From Pseudoalteromonas luteoviolacea (GTDB taxonomy: Bacteria; Pseudomonadota; Gammaproteobacteria; Enterobacterales; Alteromonadaceae): 64,000 bases of DNA. The translations under genes and the position numbers were made by a program. Where the stretch lies: positions 682,001-746,000 of the forward strand of contig NZ_JWIC01000005.1 in NCBI RefSeq assembly GCF_000814765.1. The letters run 5' to 3'. Of the stretch, positions 8,240 through 15,793 are shown one piece after another (within the stretch, counting starts at the first letter, position 1; every line of letters starts with the position of its first letter). The notes beneath the pieces are model-generated. The model searched no databases. It was not told the origin of the DNA and saw nothing but the letters and a program-made list of their open reading frames with translations.

Positions 8240-9253
8240 ATGGATATTAATAAGTTAAAGGAATACTCTTATAACAACTTGGGCACCATATTTTGGTCAT
8301 CAATATTACTACTTGGTGGGTCGATTTTTACTATCTACTATGCCCATATCCGCTACATGCCAAGTTTTGACTTTCAATCTTCGACGATGCTCTTAGGAGC
8401 CAGTGCTATTACCGCTTTCATAATACTTGCCATTATCGTGGTGGCCTTTATCTTACCCGGGTTGTACTGGCGAGAGAACTTTGGGAAAAAAATACAACAA
8501 ATCAAAGACGTGAGTACTGGAGTAATTATTGTTTTATATTTAATACCGCAAGTTGCTCTTTTCGCGTCAGTCATATTAATAGGGAAAACATACTACCTTT
8601 ATACCACTTGTATTTTCGCAGTAGCAATGTTTATAGCAGCTTTCATCTTTAAAACAAAAGTTGCCTATCAACAGCTCAGGAAACCCAAGGCAAGCTTTTG
8701 GAAAGACATAATTTCATATCTATTTATATCTTTCCTCAGTTTCTGTATTTCCATTTCGCCAATAATCATTCTCTACGGTCTAGCTAGCACCGCTGCCAAA
8801 ACAGATGCTGACGCTTTTCTCATCCTAGCTGTCTCCTCAGTATTATCAATAAATTTAATAGCTGTTATTAGCTACGGAAAACGCTCAAAACCTTTCTTCT
8901 ATTCGGCTCTTACTATTACCGTACTGATTACTGTTTTTATTGGCTTTGGTGAAGGTAATGCTGTGCCGAAAAATGTCATGGCGCGTTATGGATTTGGGAA
9001 CTTTGAAGTCAAAACCCTAACGCTTAAAAAAGAAGCATGTAACTATTTAAAAGCACAAAACCTGCATGCTATTAACAGCTCAACCGATTTTTGTATCTAC
9101 AAAGACGTTATTATCTTATCTAGCCTTGGTGAAAACTACTTCATAGAGATTGGGGAACTAGAACACATAGTTGCCAAAGACCTTGTCTTATCTTGGTCTA
9201 GAGAAAGAAAAACAAGTATTGCACAGGCTGAAAACGACGAACTTGCAAAGTAA
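8240..9253 (+). CDS. Polytopic membrane protein, partner of the HEPN-like gene
   Basis: 337 residues from the ATG at 8240, preceded by GTGGAAA; a GTG at 8228 would add four residues. About seven hydrophobic segments lie between residues 10 and 240, and a soluble C-terminal tail of about 90 residues ends in a charged run. No family is recognised. It lies directly downstream of the HEPN-like gene and is closed by a terminator, so the two form a cargo operon of the island. The C-terminal tail could be cytoplasmic or periplasmic. Confidence 0.65.
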   Translation: MDINKLKEYSYNNLGTIFWSSILLLGGSIFTIYYAHIRYMPSFDFQSSTMLLGASAITAFIILAIIVVAFILPGLYWRENFGKKIQQIKDVSTGVIIVLYLIPQVALFASVILIGKTYYLYTTCIFAVAMFIAAFIFKTKVAYQQLRKPKASFWKDIISYLFISFLSFCISISPIIILYGLASTAAKTDADAFLILAVSSVLSINLIAVISYGKRSKPFFYSALTITVLITVFIGFGEGNAVPKNVMARYGFGNFEVKTLTLKKEACNYLKAQNLHAINSSTDFCIYKDVIILSSLGENYFIEIGELEHIVAKDLVLSWSRERKTSIAQAENDELAK

Positions 9254-9275
9254 TAGCATGTTTTGTGTAGTCTAA

Positions 9276-9310
9276 AGGGCTGAACCAATCCATATTTCAG
9301 CCCTCTTTAT
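9276..9310 (+). terminator. Rho-independent terminator
   Basis: AGGGCTGAA (9276-9284) pairs perfectly with TTCAGCCCT (9296-9304), followed by CTTTAT. It closes the HEPN-like/membrane operon and could also serve the convergent small gene. Confidence 0.7.
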
Positions 9311-9331
9311 AACTTAAAAAAGATGTAACTC

Positions 9332-9523
9332 TTAATAATAAAACTCCCCCCTATCATCGCCTTCTCGTGCTTCTTGCTCCGTATATTCATCACCATAGAA
9401 GTTTACATTACCCATCCCACCATTGTGTTCATCAATAAACTTGTCTTGGTCTGATTTTTTATCGTCGTCGATCATGACTTCAAGCGCTATTAACGCGGTT
9501 GCTTTCAGTGCTTTAAAAAACAT
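9332..9523 (-). CDS. Small acidic protein of the island
   Basis: 63 residues with a short hydrophobic N-terminus (A-L-K-A-T-A-L-I-A-L) and a strongly acidic C-terminal half (D-D-D-K-K, D-E-Y, E-G-D-D-R-G-E). GAGAGG lies about 8 bases before the ATG. It is divergent from the XRE regulator across a spacer with two operators, so the repressor probably controls it. Function unknown; small acidic proteins in islands are often anti-defence or DNA-mimic candidates, which is speculation here. Confidence 0.55.
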   Translation of the reverse strand: MFFKALKATALIALEVMIDDDKKSDQDKFIDEHNGGMGNVNFYGDEYTEQEAREGDDRGEFYY

Positions 9524-9545
9524 GGTTTAGCCTCTCACATTAAAA

Positions 9546-9594
9546 CTAAGGATTCCTGAGTATCAGAATAACATTAAAGCTAAGAGACTCTTAG
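9546..9594. promoter_or_regulatory. Two operator palindromes between the acidic gene and the XRE gene
   Basis: CTAAGAG-A-CTCTTAG (9580-9594) is a perfect 7-1-7 inverted repeat. CTAAGGA-T-TCCTGAG (9546-9560) is the same design with one mismatch. Their centres are 34 bp apart, about three helical turns. They lie between divergent genes, as expected for the operators of the adjacent XRE repressor. Confidence 0.65.
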
Positions 9595-9618
9595 TTTTCA
9601 AGAATTAATCGATTTACG

Positions 9619-9885
9619 ATGAAAACAAATGACGAGTCGCCCTTTCCAAAGCGCTTAAAAGAGGCTCGAAAGAGGAAAGGTTTATCTCAAAAACAGTTAG
9701 GTATTTTGGCAGGAATGGACGAGTTCTCAGCTTCTGCGAGAATGAACCAGTATGAAAAAGGGGTTCATGCGCCTGATTTTAAAACAGTCAAAGCACTCGC
9801 TAAAGTTTTAGACGTACCAACTGCCTTTTTGTTTTGTGAAGAGGATGGACTTGCTGGGAGAATAGCTGATTACAAAGGTAGTTAA
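9619..9885 (+). CDS. XRE-family repressor
   Basis: 88 residues forming a Cro/C1-type helix-turn-helix: F-P-K-R-L-K-E-A-R-K-R-K-G-L-S-Q-K-Q-L-G, then M-N-Q-Y-E-K-G-V-H-A-P-D. There is no extra sensor or protease domain. It probably binds the two 15-bp operators in front of it and controls itself and the divergent acidic gene, acting as the island's switch. Confidence 0.85.
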   Translation: MKTNDESPFPKRLKEARKRKGLSQKQLGILAGMDEFSASARMNQYEKGVHAPDFKTVKALAKVLDVPTAFLFCEEDGLAGRIADYKGS

Positions 9886-9971
9886 CTCACCATTTTATTT
9901 GACCTGACCTACCATTTGAGGTTTTTGAATTAGCCTAAACCTTACATATATTCTCGCCTGCAAATTTGCTA

Positions 9972-10090
9972 AAAACCAAGCCCTTTTCTCCGAGGCATCA
10001 TGAGCAATTTCCTCCTCTTTTAAAAGGGGCTACGCCCCCCGCTATGTCGAAGCGATAAATCGCTCGCTTCATAGCGTGGGGCTTGGTTTT
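9972..10090. repeat. Large folded region (nested inverted repeats)
   Basis: AAAACCAAGCCC (9972-9983) is perfectly complementary to GGGCTTGGTTTT (10079-10090). Within it CGCTATG (10040-10046) pairs with CATAGCG (10070-10076), and AGCGAT pairs with ATCGCT across AA (10051-10064). One strand could fold into a long branched hairpin. It lies upstream of a tyrosine recombinase gene and may be a recombination or replication site. Confidence 0.5.
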
Positions 10091-10434
10091 GCTGAGCTTA
10101 TACGCAGATTTTTATTCGCAGATTGAAAGCTGTCTTATTTAACGCTAACCTAAACTTGATTTAGCCCTTTGGGCATTGAAGAAAAACGGCGCTGCTCAGC
10201 TGCCGACAACTCATAGTGAGGACCCTCACTGTTTTAATATTTATGTCATGCCGCGCCACATTTATGGCGCTTTTCAAATTCGGCGCTTAGTTGCTGCCGC
10301 TTCCACGTATCTGAGATTTTTATTTTAGGCGAGATCAGTCCGAGCCTTGCGCAGTTGCGCTTAACTGGGGCGAATAGGCTTTAGTGCCGCTGAGCAACTG
10401 TGTTGCCAGTTAATCTTACAACCAAGGAACAAAC
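10091..10434 (+). other. Gene-free region with two hairpins before the second recombinase operon
   Basis: I see no reading frame. AGTGAGG/CCTCACT (10215-10230) is followed by TTTT after one base, and GCGCCA/TGGCGC (10253-10270) is followed directly by TTTT. Both look like terminators or attenuators. Copies of AGTTGCT and GCTGAGCAACT in both orientations add further folding potential. Confidence 0.4.
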
Positions 10435-10656
10435 ATGACTTTTAACCCCAATATTGAAGTCGCTTTATTAAAAGCGCAAACAAAACTACGTGCCCGTAAA
10501 CGTCATAAATCATCCAAACTTGATAAGTACCGAACTCAACTTTGTAAACTATATGACGCGGGTGCAACTAAAGCTGAGTTACAACGCTGGCTTGCCATGA
10601 GAGGTATCGTTGTGCAGTGGACGACCGTTAAGCGGTGGCTCGATAAAAATGCCTAA
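10435..10656 (+). CDS. Small basic DNA-binding-like protein preceding a recombinase
   Basis: 73 residues, strongly basic at the N-terminus (R-A-R-K-R-H-K), with a predicted helix-turn-helix near the C-terminus (A-T-K-A-E-L-Q-R-W-L-A, then T-T-V-K-R-W-L-D). AAGGAAC lies just before the ATG. Its last 8 bases overlap the start of the tyrosine recombinase, so the two are made together. It is probably a directionality or accessory factor, by context only. Confidence 0.65.
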   Translation: MTFNPNIEVALLKAQTKLRARKRHKSSKLDKYRTQLCKLYDAGATKAELQRWLAMRGIVVQWTTVKRWLDKNA

Positions 10657-11527
10657 ATTTGCCAAAGCCAGCACACAAGCCAAAAACGTTATCAAAGGGT
10701 TGACCAAAGCAAAACATATACGCTCTTTAGGCACAGCTAGAAACTACGAACAGGCGCTAAAAACGGTTGCCAGCTGGTCAAAGGATATTGGTATAAACGG
10801 CATCCAATCTATGAGCATTGAACAAGCCCGAATTTATCTCGACTACCGAGCTGAGATTGTCGGCCAAAAAGCCCTAGATATGGAGCGTCAAGCAATACAA
10901 GCTATGATGCAACTAAACGGTAAGCTACAGCCAAAAGCAACACTCTATCGAGTTAAGTCATGTTTAGAAGAAATCAAGCGTTCTCGGGCTTACACTAAAG
11001 ATCAAGCCAGAGCTATTTCACATCGGCAAACAGCAAAGCATCAACTCGCTACACAAATCGCCTATGCCGCAGGTCTGCGCGCCCATGAGCTGCTAACACT
11101 TGCCAAAGCTAGTGAGCGAAGTGCAGATAAACGCCCTGCTCTAGCGTCAAAATGGCATGGTCGAAGCGGCGAGCTATATACCGTGCAAGGTAAAGGCGGC
11201 TTAATTCGCCATGTGCTGATTCCAACCACACTCTCCAATAAGCTAGAACAACAACGTTTAGCACAACCTATCACGGTAGTAGACAGAAAAATTAACTACC
11301 TTCAGCGCTATGATATTGCTGGCGGTAAAAAATGGTCAGACTCTTTCTCTAAAGCCTCAAACCGCGCATTGTTATTTTCGACTGGCGCTCATGGTCTTAG
11401 ACATAGCTATGCCCAAGAGCGGATGGTTGAGCTGAAAAGCTTGGGGTATAAATATGAAACGGCATTAGAGACCGTTTCGCAAGAGATGGGGCATTTTAGG
11501 GCTGAGATTACGGAAACTTATTTATGA
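10649..11527 (+). CDS. Second tyrosine recombinase of the island
   Basis: 292 residues from the ATG at 10649; the frame extends further upstream, but that part overlaps the previous gene. The C-terminal catalytic domain has A-Y-A-A-G-L-R-A-H-E-L-L (catalytic Arg), H-G-L-R-H-S-Y-A (H-x-x-R), and M-G-H-F near the end followed by T-E-T-Y-L (nucleophile Tyr). The lysine-rich N-terminus is a short SAM-like core-binding domain. It lacks the DUF4102 arm domain of the P4-type integrase and is only distantly similar, so its target should differ. It ends two bases before the convergent dCTP deaminase gene. Confidence 0.8.
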   Translation: MPKFAKASTQAKNVIKGLTKAKHIRSLGTARNYEQALKTVASWSKDIGINGIQSMSIEQARIYLDYRAEIVGQKALDMERQAIQAMMQLNGKLQPKATLYRVKSCLEEIKRSRAYTKDQARAISHRQTAKHQLATQIAYAAGLRAHELLTLAKASERSADKRPALASKWHGRSGELYTVQGKGGLIRHVLIPTTLSNKLEQQRLAQPITVVDRKINYLQRYDIAGGKKWSDSFSKASNRALLFSTGAHGLRHSYAQERMVELKSLGYKYETALETVSQEMGHFRAEITETYL

Positions 11528-11529
11528 AT

Positions 11530-13326
11530 TTAATCAGTTCTTGTGGCCCTTAAAGTTTCCAGCTCCATTTTTAGCTTGCTGATCTCAAATTCTAGTTGCT
11601 TAATCTTCGATTTTTTTTTGTTTGTTTGCTTTTTTATCGTGTATGCCATCTCGAGCTCATCTTTATATGGCATTTTTGGTTGATATAACCTGTGAAAAGC
11701 GCTTCCTACAGCTCCTCGAAACAACTCAAGAACGGGTTGATTATCACCTGACTTCAAAATATGGGTTGTCGCGATACCAGGGTATGGATCTATAAAATAG
11801 ATCTTTGCAATCCCAAGCTGCGAAGCCTTCTTTGCACATAGTTCACAAGGGCTTGCCGTTGTGAACAAAAAACCACCTTTAACTTTTTGCCCACCGTACT
11901 TTGATATCTGCAAAAAGGCATTTTCTTCTGCATGTAGTGAACGGGTATGAACTTGATTCTTTTCACCTTCTATTTCATTTTGTATATCTTTAAAACAAAA
12001 TGAAGGATTCCTACCATCTTTACCAATTTCATCAAGCACTGCAAGGTATTTATCCTCTACCTTATTCCTGAATTCCCTATCGTTTTTTTCATAGTCGCTG
12101 TAAGCTATTTTATCAGCACCATTTATTAAATCTTCGGCACTTCTAAGCAAACATGGGACTTGCCCTTGTGCTGTATTATTCCATCCAACTGATTTCACCG
12201 AATAAAACTCATCGGTTACTACAGCACCAACTTGTCTCGAAATACAACCAGAGCTTTTTTTAACACTAAAAGCGATTTGCATGCAGTTTTCTACTGAAGT
12301 TGGCATGATCAAGCCCGGGTGCATCATAAGCGACACATACCATGCTAGTTGGCCAGCTAATTCACTGCTTTCAAAGTTATCCTCTCTAGGGTTATTAATA
12401 TGGATATCTGCGGTTTCAATACATTTTTGAATATTTTGAGAAATGAATTTATTATGGCCGGATAATTTTTCCGGATATTCTTTCTCATCTAAGCACTCAA
12501 TTTGCTGAAAATTAAATTTATGGCTTTCTCTCAAGTGCCGAAGCCTATTTTCGTTAGTCGTATTAACTGAGATTAAAAAGAAATTGGCATACCTTTCCTT
12601 TAAATAAACAGCCTCATAAGGATTTCGAATCGCATCAATTACTATATAACAAGGAGTGCCATTTTGTTTGGCTCTATACCTTACAGCCTTGATAACCTTA
12701 TTTATTATTGAAGGAAATATAAAAACATTATCAGGATCAAACTCCGCTTTATCCGCTCTTCCAGATGACCGTACATTGTCACCAACTTTTTGATACAGAG
12801 TTGTATATGCGCTGTTAGATAGATCATTTAAGCTACCCCTCAGTTCTTCCGTGAATTGAGGTAAAACTTCAAAGTATATCTTATAAGCTGAACTTCTCTT
12901 TTCTACCTCTCCCATGGATAGAAAGTGATTTAACTGTTCATGATAACTTTTATAACTATCTCGGAAGCGCCCTAACTTACTTCTGACATCCTTGATGTCT
13001 AAGCTGACAACATTGGCAACCAGTTGACAAAATGCTGAAAAGTTGAGCTCTAATACAAAACGGCTTAAGACGCACCGAACTTGCAACCACTCAAACTTCC
13101 TCCAAGTTTTATCAATATACTTTTTTATGATCTTATACTTCCTAGCTTCATTGCCCCTAAAATGCGAGTCTAAAGGTGATGGTAGTGGCAGCTTTTCTCC
13201 ATTTAATAGTTTTGCGCAAGTCGAACATCCAGAACCAGTTCGACCTGTTAAGCCAATAATTATAAAATCTTTTGACTCTTTAAAAACGTTGTCTAACGCA
13301 GAAGACACATCATCTTTTATATTCAT
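11530..13326 (-). CDS. avcD: Anti-phage dCTP/dCMP deaminase (AvcD/DcdV type)
   Basis: 598 residues from the ATG preceded by AAAGGAAAT. The N-terminal P-loop NTPase-like domain has G-L-T-G-R-T-G-S-G-C-S-T (about residues 25-36). The C-terminal cytidine/deoxycytidylate deaminase domain has H-A-E-E-N-A-F (about 460) and P-C-E-L-C-A-K (about 492), the zinc ligands and proton shuttle. This two-domain form is characteristic of AvcD/DcdV, which deplete dCTP on phage infection. It sits next to the integrase gene. In Vibrio cholerae the partner AvcI is a small RNA upstream; here only about 45 bases separate the gene from the integrase. Confidence 0.88.
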   Translation of the reverse strand: MNIKDDVSSALDNVFKESKDFIIIGLTGRTGSGCSTCAKLLNGEKLPLPSPLDSHFRGNEARKYKIIKKYIDKTWRKFEWLQVRCVLSRFVLELNFSAFCQLVANVVSLDIKDVRSKLGRFRDSYKSYHEQLNHFLSMGEVEKRSSAYKIYFEVLPQFTEELRGSLNDLSNSAYTTLYQKVGDNVRSSGRADKAEFDPDNVFIFPSIINKVIKAVRYRAKQNGTPCYIVIDAIRNPYEAVYLKERYANFFLISVNTTNENRLRHLRESHKFNFQQIECLDEKEYPEKLSGHNKFISQNIQKCIETADIHINNPREDNFESSELAGQLAWYVSLMMHPGLIMPTSVENCMQIAFSVKKSSGCISRQVGAVVTDEFYSVKSVGWNNTAQGQVPCLLRSAEDLINGADKIAYSDYEKNDREFRNKVEDKYLAVLDEIGKDGRNPSFCFKDIQNEIEGEKNQVHTRSLHAEENAFLQISKYGGQKVKGGFLFTTASPCELCAKKASQLGIAKIYFIDPYPGIATTHILKSGDNQPVLELFRGAVGSAFHRLYQPKMPYKDELEMAYTIKKQTNKKKSKIKQLEFEISKLKMELETLRATRTD

Positions 13327-13375
13327 AAATTTCCTTTCTCGCATTTTAATGCTCTATACAAATAATGACTCGCGG

Positions 13376-14638
13376 TTAAATTCGCTCTGTTACTTTAACC
13401 GCCCACTTCATTAAAACCTCTCTCCTTCTATCCATATACTCCTGCAAATTATATACCTTTTGCATTCCCTGCAATTGGTGGTTGAGTATCTTTTCAACCA
13501 CTATTGGATCTGCGCCAATGTCATCATCACCTAAACGTGTTGCTATTGTTCTGCGCAGGTCGTGTGGGACAAACTTTGGAACACCTAGCTCTTTTTGTTT
13601 TCGGTTTACCGCTCTTGAAAGTGAGTGCCTATCGATAGGCTGCTCACCAACTGCGGATGCAGTACAGGTTGTACTTGGAAACACGTACTTTGATCCTAAA
13701 TAACTGAATGAGGCGCGTAGTTCATCAAGCATAATGATCATATTTTGGGTGATTGGCACTTTATGGGTTCGCTCCCCGCCTTTGCTTTGCTTTACTCGCT
13801 CGGCGGGAATGGTCCAAATCATTTTATCAAAGTCGAATTCTTGCCACTGCGCGCCAGTCACCTCTATCGGCCTGCAACCAGTTAGAGCTATAAACTTCAA
13901 AGCGTAGATCACTTGAGTGCTTACGCCAAGTTTGGGCAAGCGCTCGAATACTTGTATCAGCTCTTCAAATTCAAGGGCGCGTGTTCGTGGTTTTTCGACA
14001 CCACCTACATTCTTTTTCTTGGCGGTGCTAATGGGGTTGCCCTGCATTAGGTCACGCTCAACAGCAAAGTCAAACATTTGTTTAAGAATTGAAAGGGTTT
14101 TGTTGGCTTGAGTGCCTGCTCCCCTGTCGGTGATTGGGTCTAATACTTTGCTTAAAATGTCTCGGCGGGTAATGCCTTTTAATTTAGCGCCCCCTATCGC
14201 TGGTAGCACGTCTTTTTCAAACATACGCTCAACTTCTAGGGGGTCTTTGCGATTAACCTTGATATAGCGCTCTAGGAACTCTGTAGCTAATTCTTGTACC
14301 GTTGGCGCTTCAGCTTCTTGTTTTTGCGCTTTAGTTCTTTCTTTTTGTTCAAGGAATACATCAATACCGCGCGATACATCACCAATGTATTGCTTTGCTA
14401 GTTCACGAGCCTTAACAACGCTCAAAGCAGGCGCACGGCCTAATGCTAAACGCCTTTCTTTCGAACCTCGGCCACCTAATCGATAATAAAGGTAATAAAC
14501 TAAAGAACGCTTCCCATCTTTGTTAGGCTTGCCAACATTGAGATAAAAACCTGATAGCTCAGTATCTGTTATTCGGGTGATCTCTAGTGGAATATTTTTG
14601 ATCACCGACTCTGTTAATTTTGCTTTAATAGACGCCAT
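13376..14638 (-). CDS. P4-type integrase of the tRNA-Pro island
   Basis: 420 residues. The N-terminal DUF4102/arm-binding domain covers about residues 1-90 (A-K-L-T-E-S-V-I-K, with R-R-L-A-L-G-R-A-P-A-L). It is followed by a core-binding domain and a catalytic domain with T-G-C-R-P-I-E-V-T (Arg), P-H-D-L-R-R-T (H-x-x-R), L-N-H-Q and V-Y-N (Tyr nucleophile). It lies 205 bp inside attR and is transcribed into the island, with arm-type sites just upstream of its start. It is the enzyme expected to integrate at tRNA-Pro. Confidence 0.92.
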   Translation of the reverse strand: MASIKAKLTESVIKNIPLEITRITDTELSGFYLNVGKPNKDGKRSLVYYLYYRLGGRGSKERRLALGRAPALSVVKARELAKQYIGDVSRGIDVFLEQKERTKAQKQEAEAPTVQELATEFLERYIKVNRKDPLEVERMFEKDVLPAIGGAKLKGITRRDILSKVLDPITDRGAGTQANKTLSILKQMFDFAVERDLMQGNPISTAKKKNVGGVEKPRTRALEFEELIQVFERLPKLGVSTQVIYALKFIALTGCRPIEVTGAQWQEFDFDKMIWTIPAERVKQSKGGERTHKVPITQNMIIMLDELRASFSYLGSKYVFPSTTCTASAVGEQPIDRHSLSRAVNRKQKELGVPKFVPHDLRRTIATRLGDDDIGADPIVVEKILNHQLQGMQKVYNLQEYMDRRREVLMKWAVKVTERI

Positions 14639-14691
14639 TTATCGCACACCTAACACATAGCTAATAAATTTATCGCACAGTTATCGCACCA
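14639..14691 (+). repeat. Integrase arm-type sites, right arm
   Basis: Three TTATCGCAC copies at 14639-14647, 14670-14678 and 14681-14689. The last two, in tandem with 11-bp spacing, match the left-arm block at 2591-2611 except for one base. They also overlap the likely promoter region of the integrase gene, so integrase may repress itself. Confidence 0.6.
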
Positions 14692-14843
14692 ACTGGTTTT
14701 AACTCACGATTCATCACGTTGCTTCACTATGTATAATTTACAGCGCAATTATTAGCAACAGCAATAAGTTAGGCTTTATTTAGATGCCTCACGATGGGCC
14801 ACGTTTGTTCATGATTGTACACGTTTGAACACAGTTAATTTTT

Positions 14844-14912
14844 ATGGGGTGTCAGGGGTCGCAGGTTCAAATCCTGCTATGCCGACCAGCTTTTCCTTAC
14901 CCTATTCAATAA
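14844..14912 (+). repeat. attR of the tRNA-Pro island (69-bp direct repeat, right copy)
   Basis: Identical to 2466-2534: the 3' half of tRNA-Pro from the anticodon loop through CCA plus 24 bases. No promoter or 5' half of a tRNA precedes it, so it is a remnant created by integration. The island proper is thus about 12.4 kb. Confidence 0.93.
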
Positions 14913-15403
14913 TTTATTAAACCTCTCATATTAAATTTTGTAAGAATTTCCCAATACTAACCAAGTTGTTCAACATTCTTAAACTCATCTTTATGACTTT
15001 TATAAGTATTTACTTGCTTCTAGTATTGTTGTTTGTATTTTAAACCCACGCCGTTCAAACCGTCCTCATCAATAGCTATCTTTATTTTTCAACCATGTAC
15101 GCTAAGTAAGTCTTCTAAACTAAAATTCCTCAGCAAATAAAATGCAAACACCTATCACACTAGCGTAATTGACGCGTCTCATTGAACGCAACTCAACTCT
15201 AGATACGCTTACCAATACATCTTTCGGCAGCGTAATACTGGTGCCCTGTGTATTTATAGATCTTATGCTACACTTAACATCGCTGAGAGATAAATCGTAT
15301 ATTAATATTTGCCTCTCACATAATTCAAAGAGGACTAAATTGACCTTTTAGAATCAGCCAAACAAGCTAAAATGCACGTTAAGTTAAGCAAAATAGGCTT
15401 ACC
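14913..15403. other. Chromosomal spacer beyond the island, no gene seen
   Basis: AT-rich sequence with only short frames lacking ribosome sites. It would originally have followed the tRNA gene directly. Confidence 0.5.
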
Positions 15404-15431
15404 TTGACGAATTGTTAACTTTTTGTATAAT
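15404..15431 (+). promoter_or_regulatory. Strong sigma-70-type promoter
   Basis: TTGACG (15404-15409) and TATAAT (15426-15431) are 16 bases apart, in front of the small membrane-anchored protein gene at 15503. Confidence 0.7.
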
Positions 15432-15502
15432 ACACATATGTATAACGTCGATGACGTTCTAAAACGTAGAAACTTACTAACAAAATGAATAAGGATATCG
15501 GT

Positions 15503-15745
15503 ATGAAGGATCAGTCTATTACTCCTGCTAAACAGGGAGCAACTAATGGTAAGAAAAAATTTATTTCTTTAGGCGTAGTATCACTGATGTTAGTAGCAGG
15601 GATATCAGTCGCGAATGTTGGGACTGAGACAGAAATTTCAACAAATAACGAATTAAATGCTCGTAACGGTGGACCATCAATACCACCTGAAAAGCCAAGT
15701 GACTCCAAGTCTATCTTGGAAATTTTTAGTGGACTTGTATCTTAG
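15503..15745 (+). CDS. Small membrane-anchored or secreted protein of unknown function
   Basis: 80 residues from the ATG at 15503, chosen because AAGGA lies 8 bases upstream; an in-frame ATG six codons earlier has no such site. A basic stretch (N-G-K-K-K-F) precedes one hydrophobic segment (about residues 24-40) and a polar, proline-containing tail. It could be a signal peptide or an anchor. No family recognised. It has its own promoter and a shared terminator. Confidence 0.55.
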   Translation: MKDQSITPAKQGATNGKKKFISLGVVSLMLVAGISVANVGTETEISTNNELNARNGGPSIPPEKPSDSKSILEIFSGLVS

Positions 15746-15757
15746 CCCAAAGAAAAA

Positions 15758-15779
15758 GAAGGGCTAAAAATAGCCCTTC
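15758..15779. terminator. Bidirectional terminator hairpin
   Basis: GAAGGGCTA and TAGCCCTTC form a perfect 9-bp stem with a 4-base loop between two convergent genes. T-rich sequence follows on the minus strand. Confidence 0.7.
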
Positions 15780-15793
15780 ACAATACCTCAAAC

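Noticed and set aside
14844..14912. Second tRNA gene at attR
   Set aside because: Only the 3' half is present; it is the duplicated att core, not a functional tRNA.
15169..15351. Plus-strand frame of 60 codons in the spacer after attR
   Set aside because: No ribosome site and no protein-like features.
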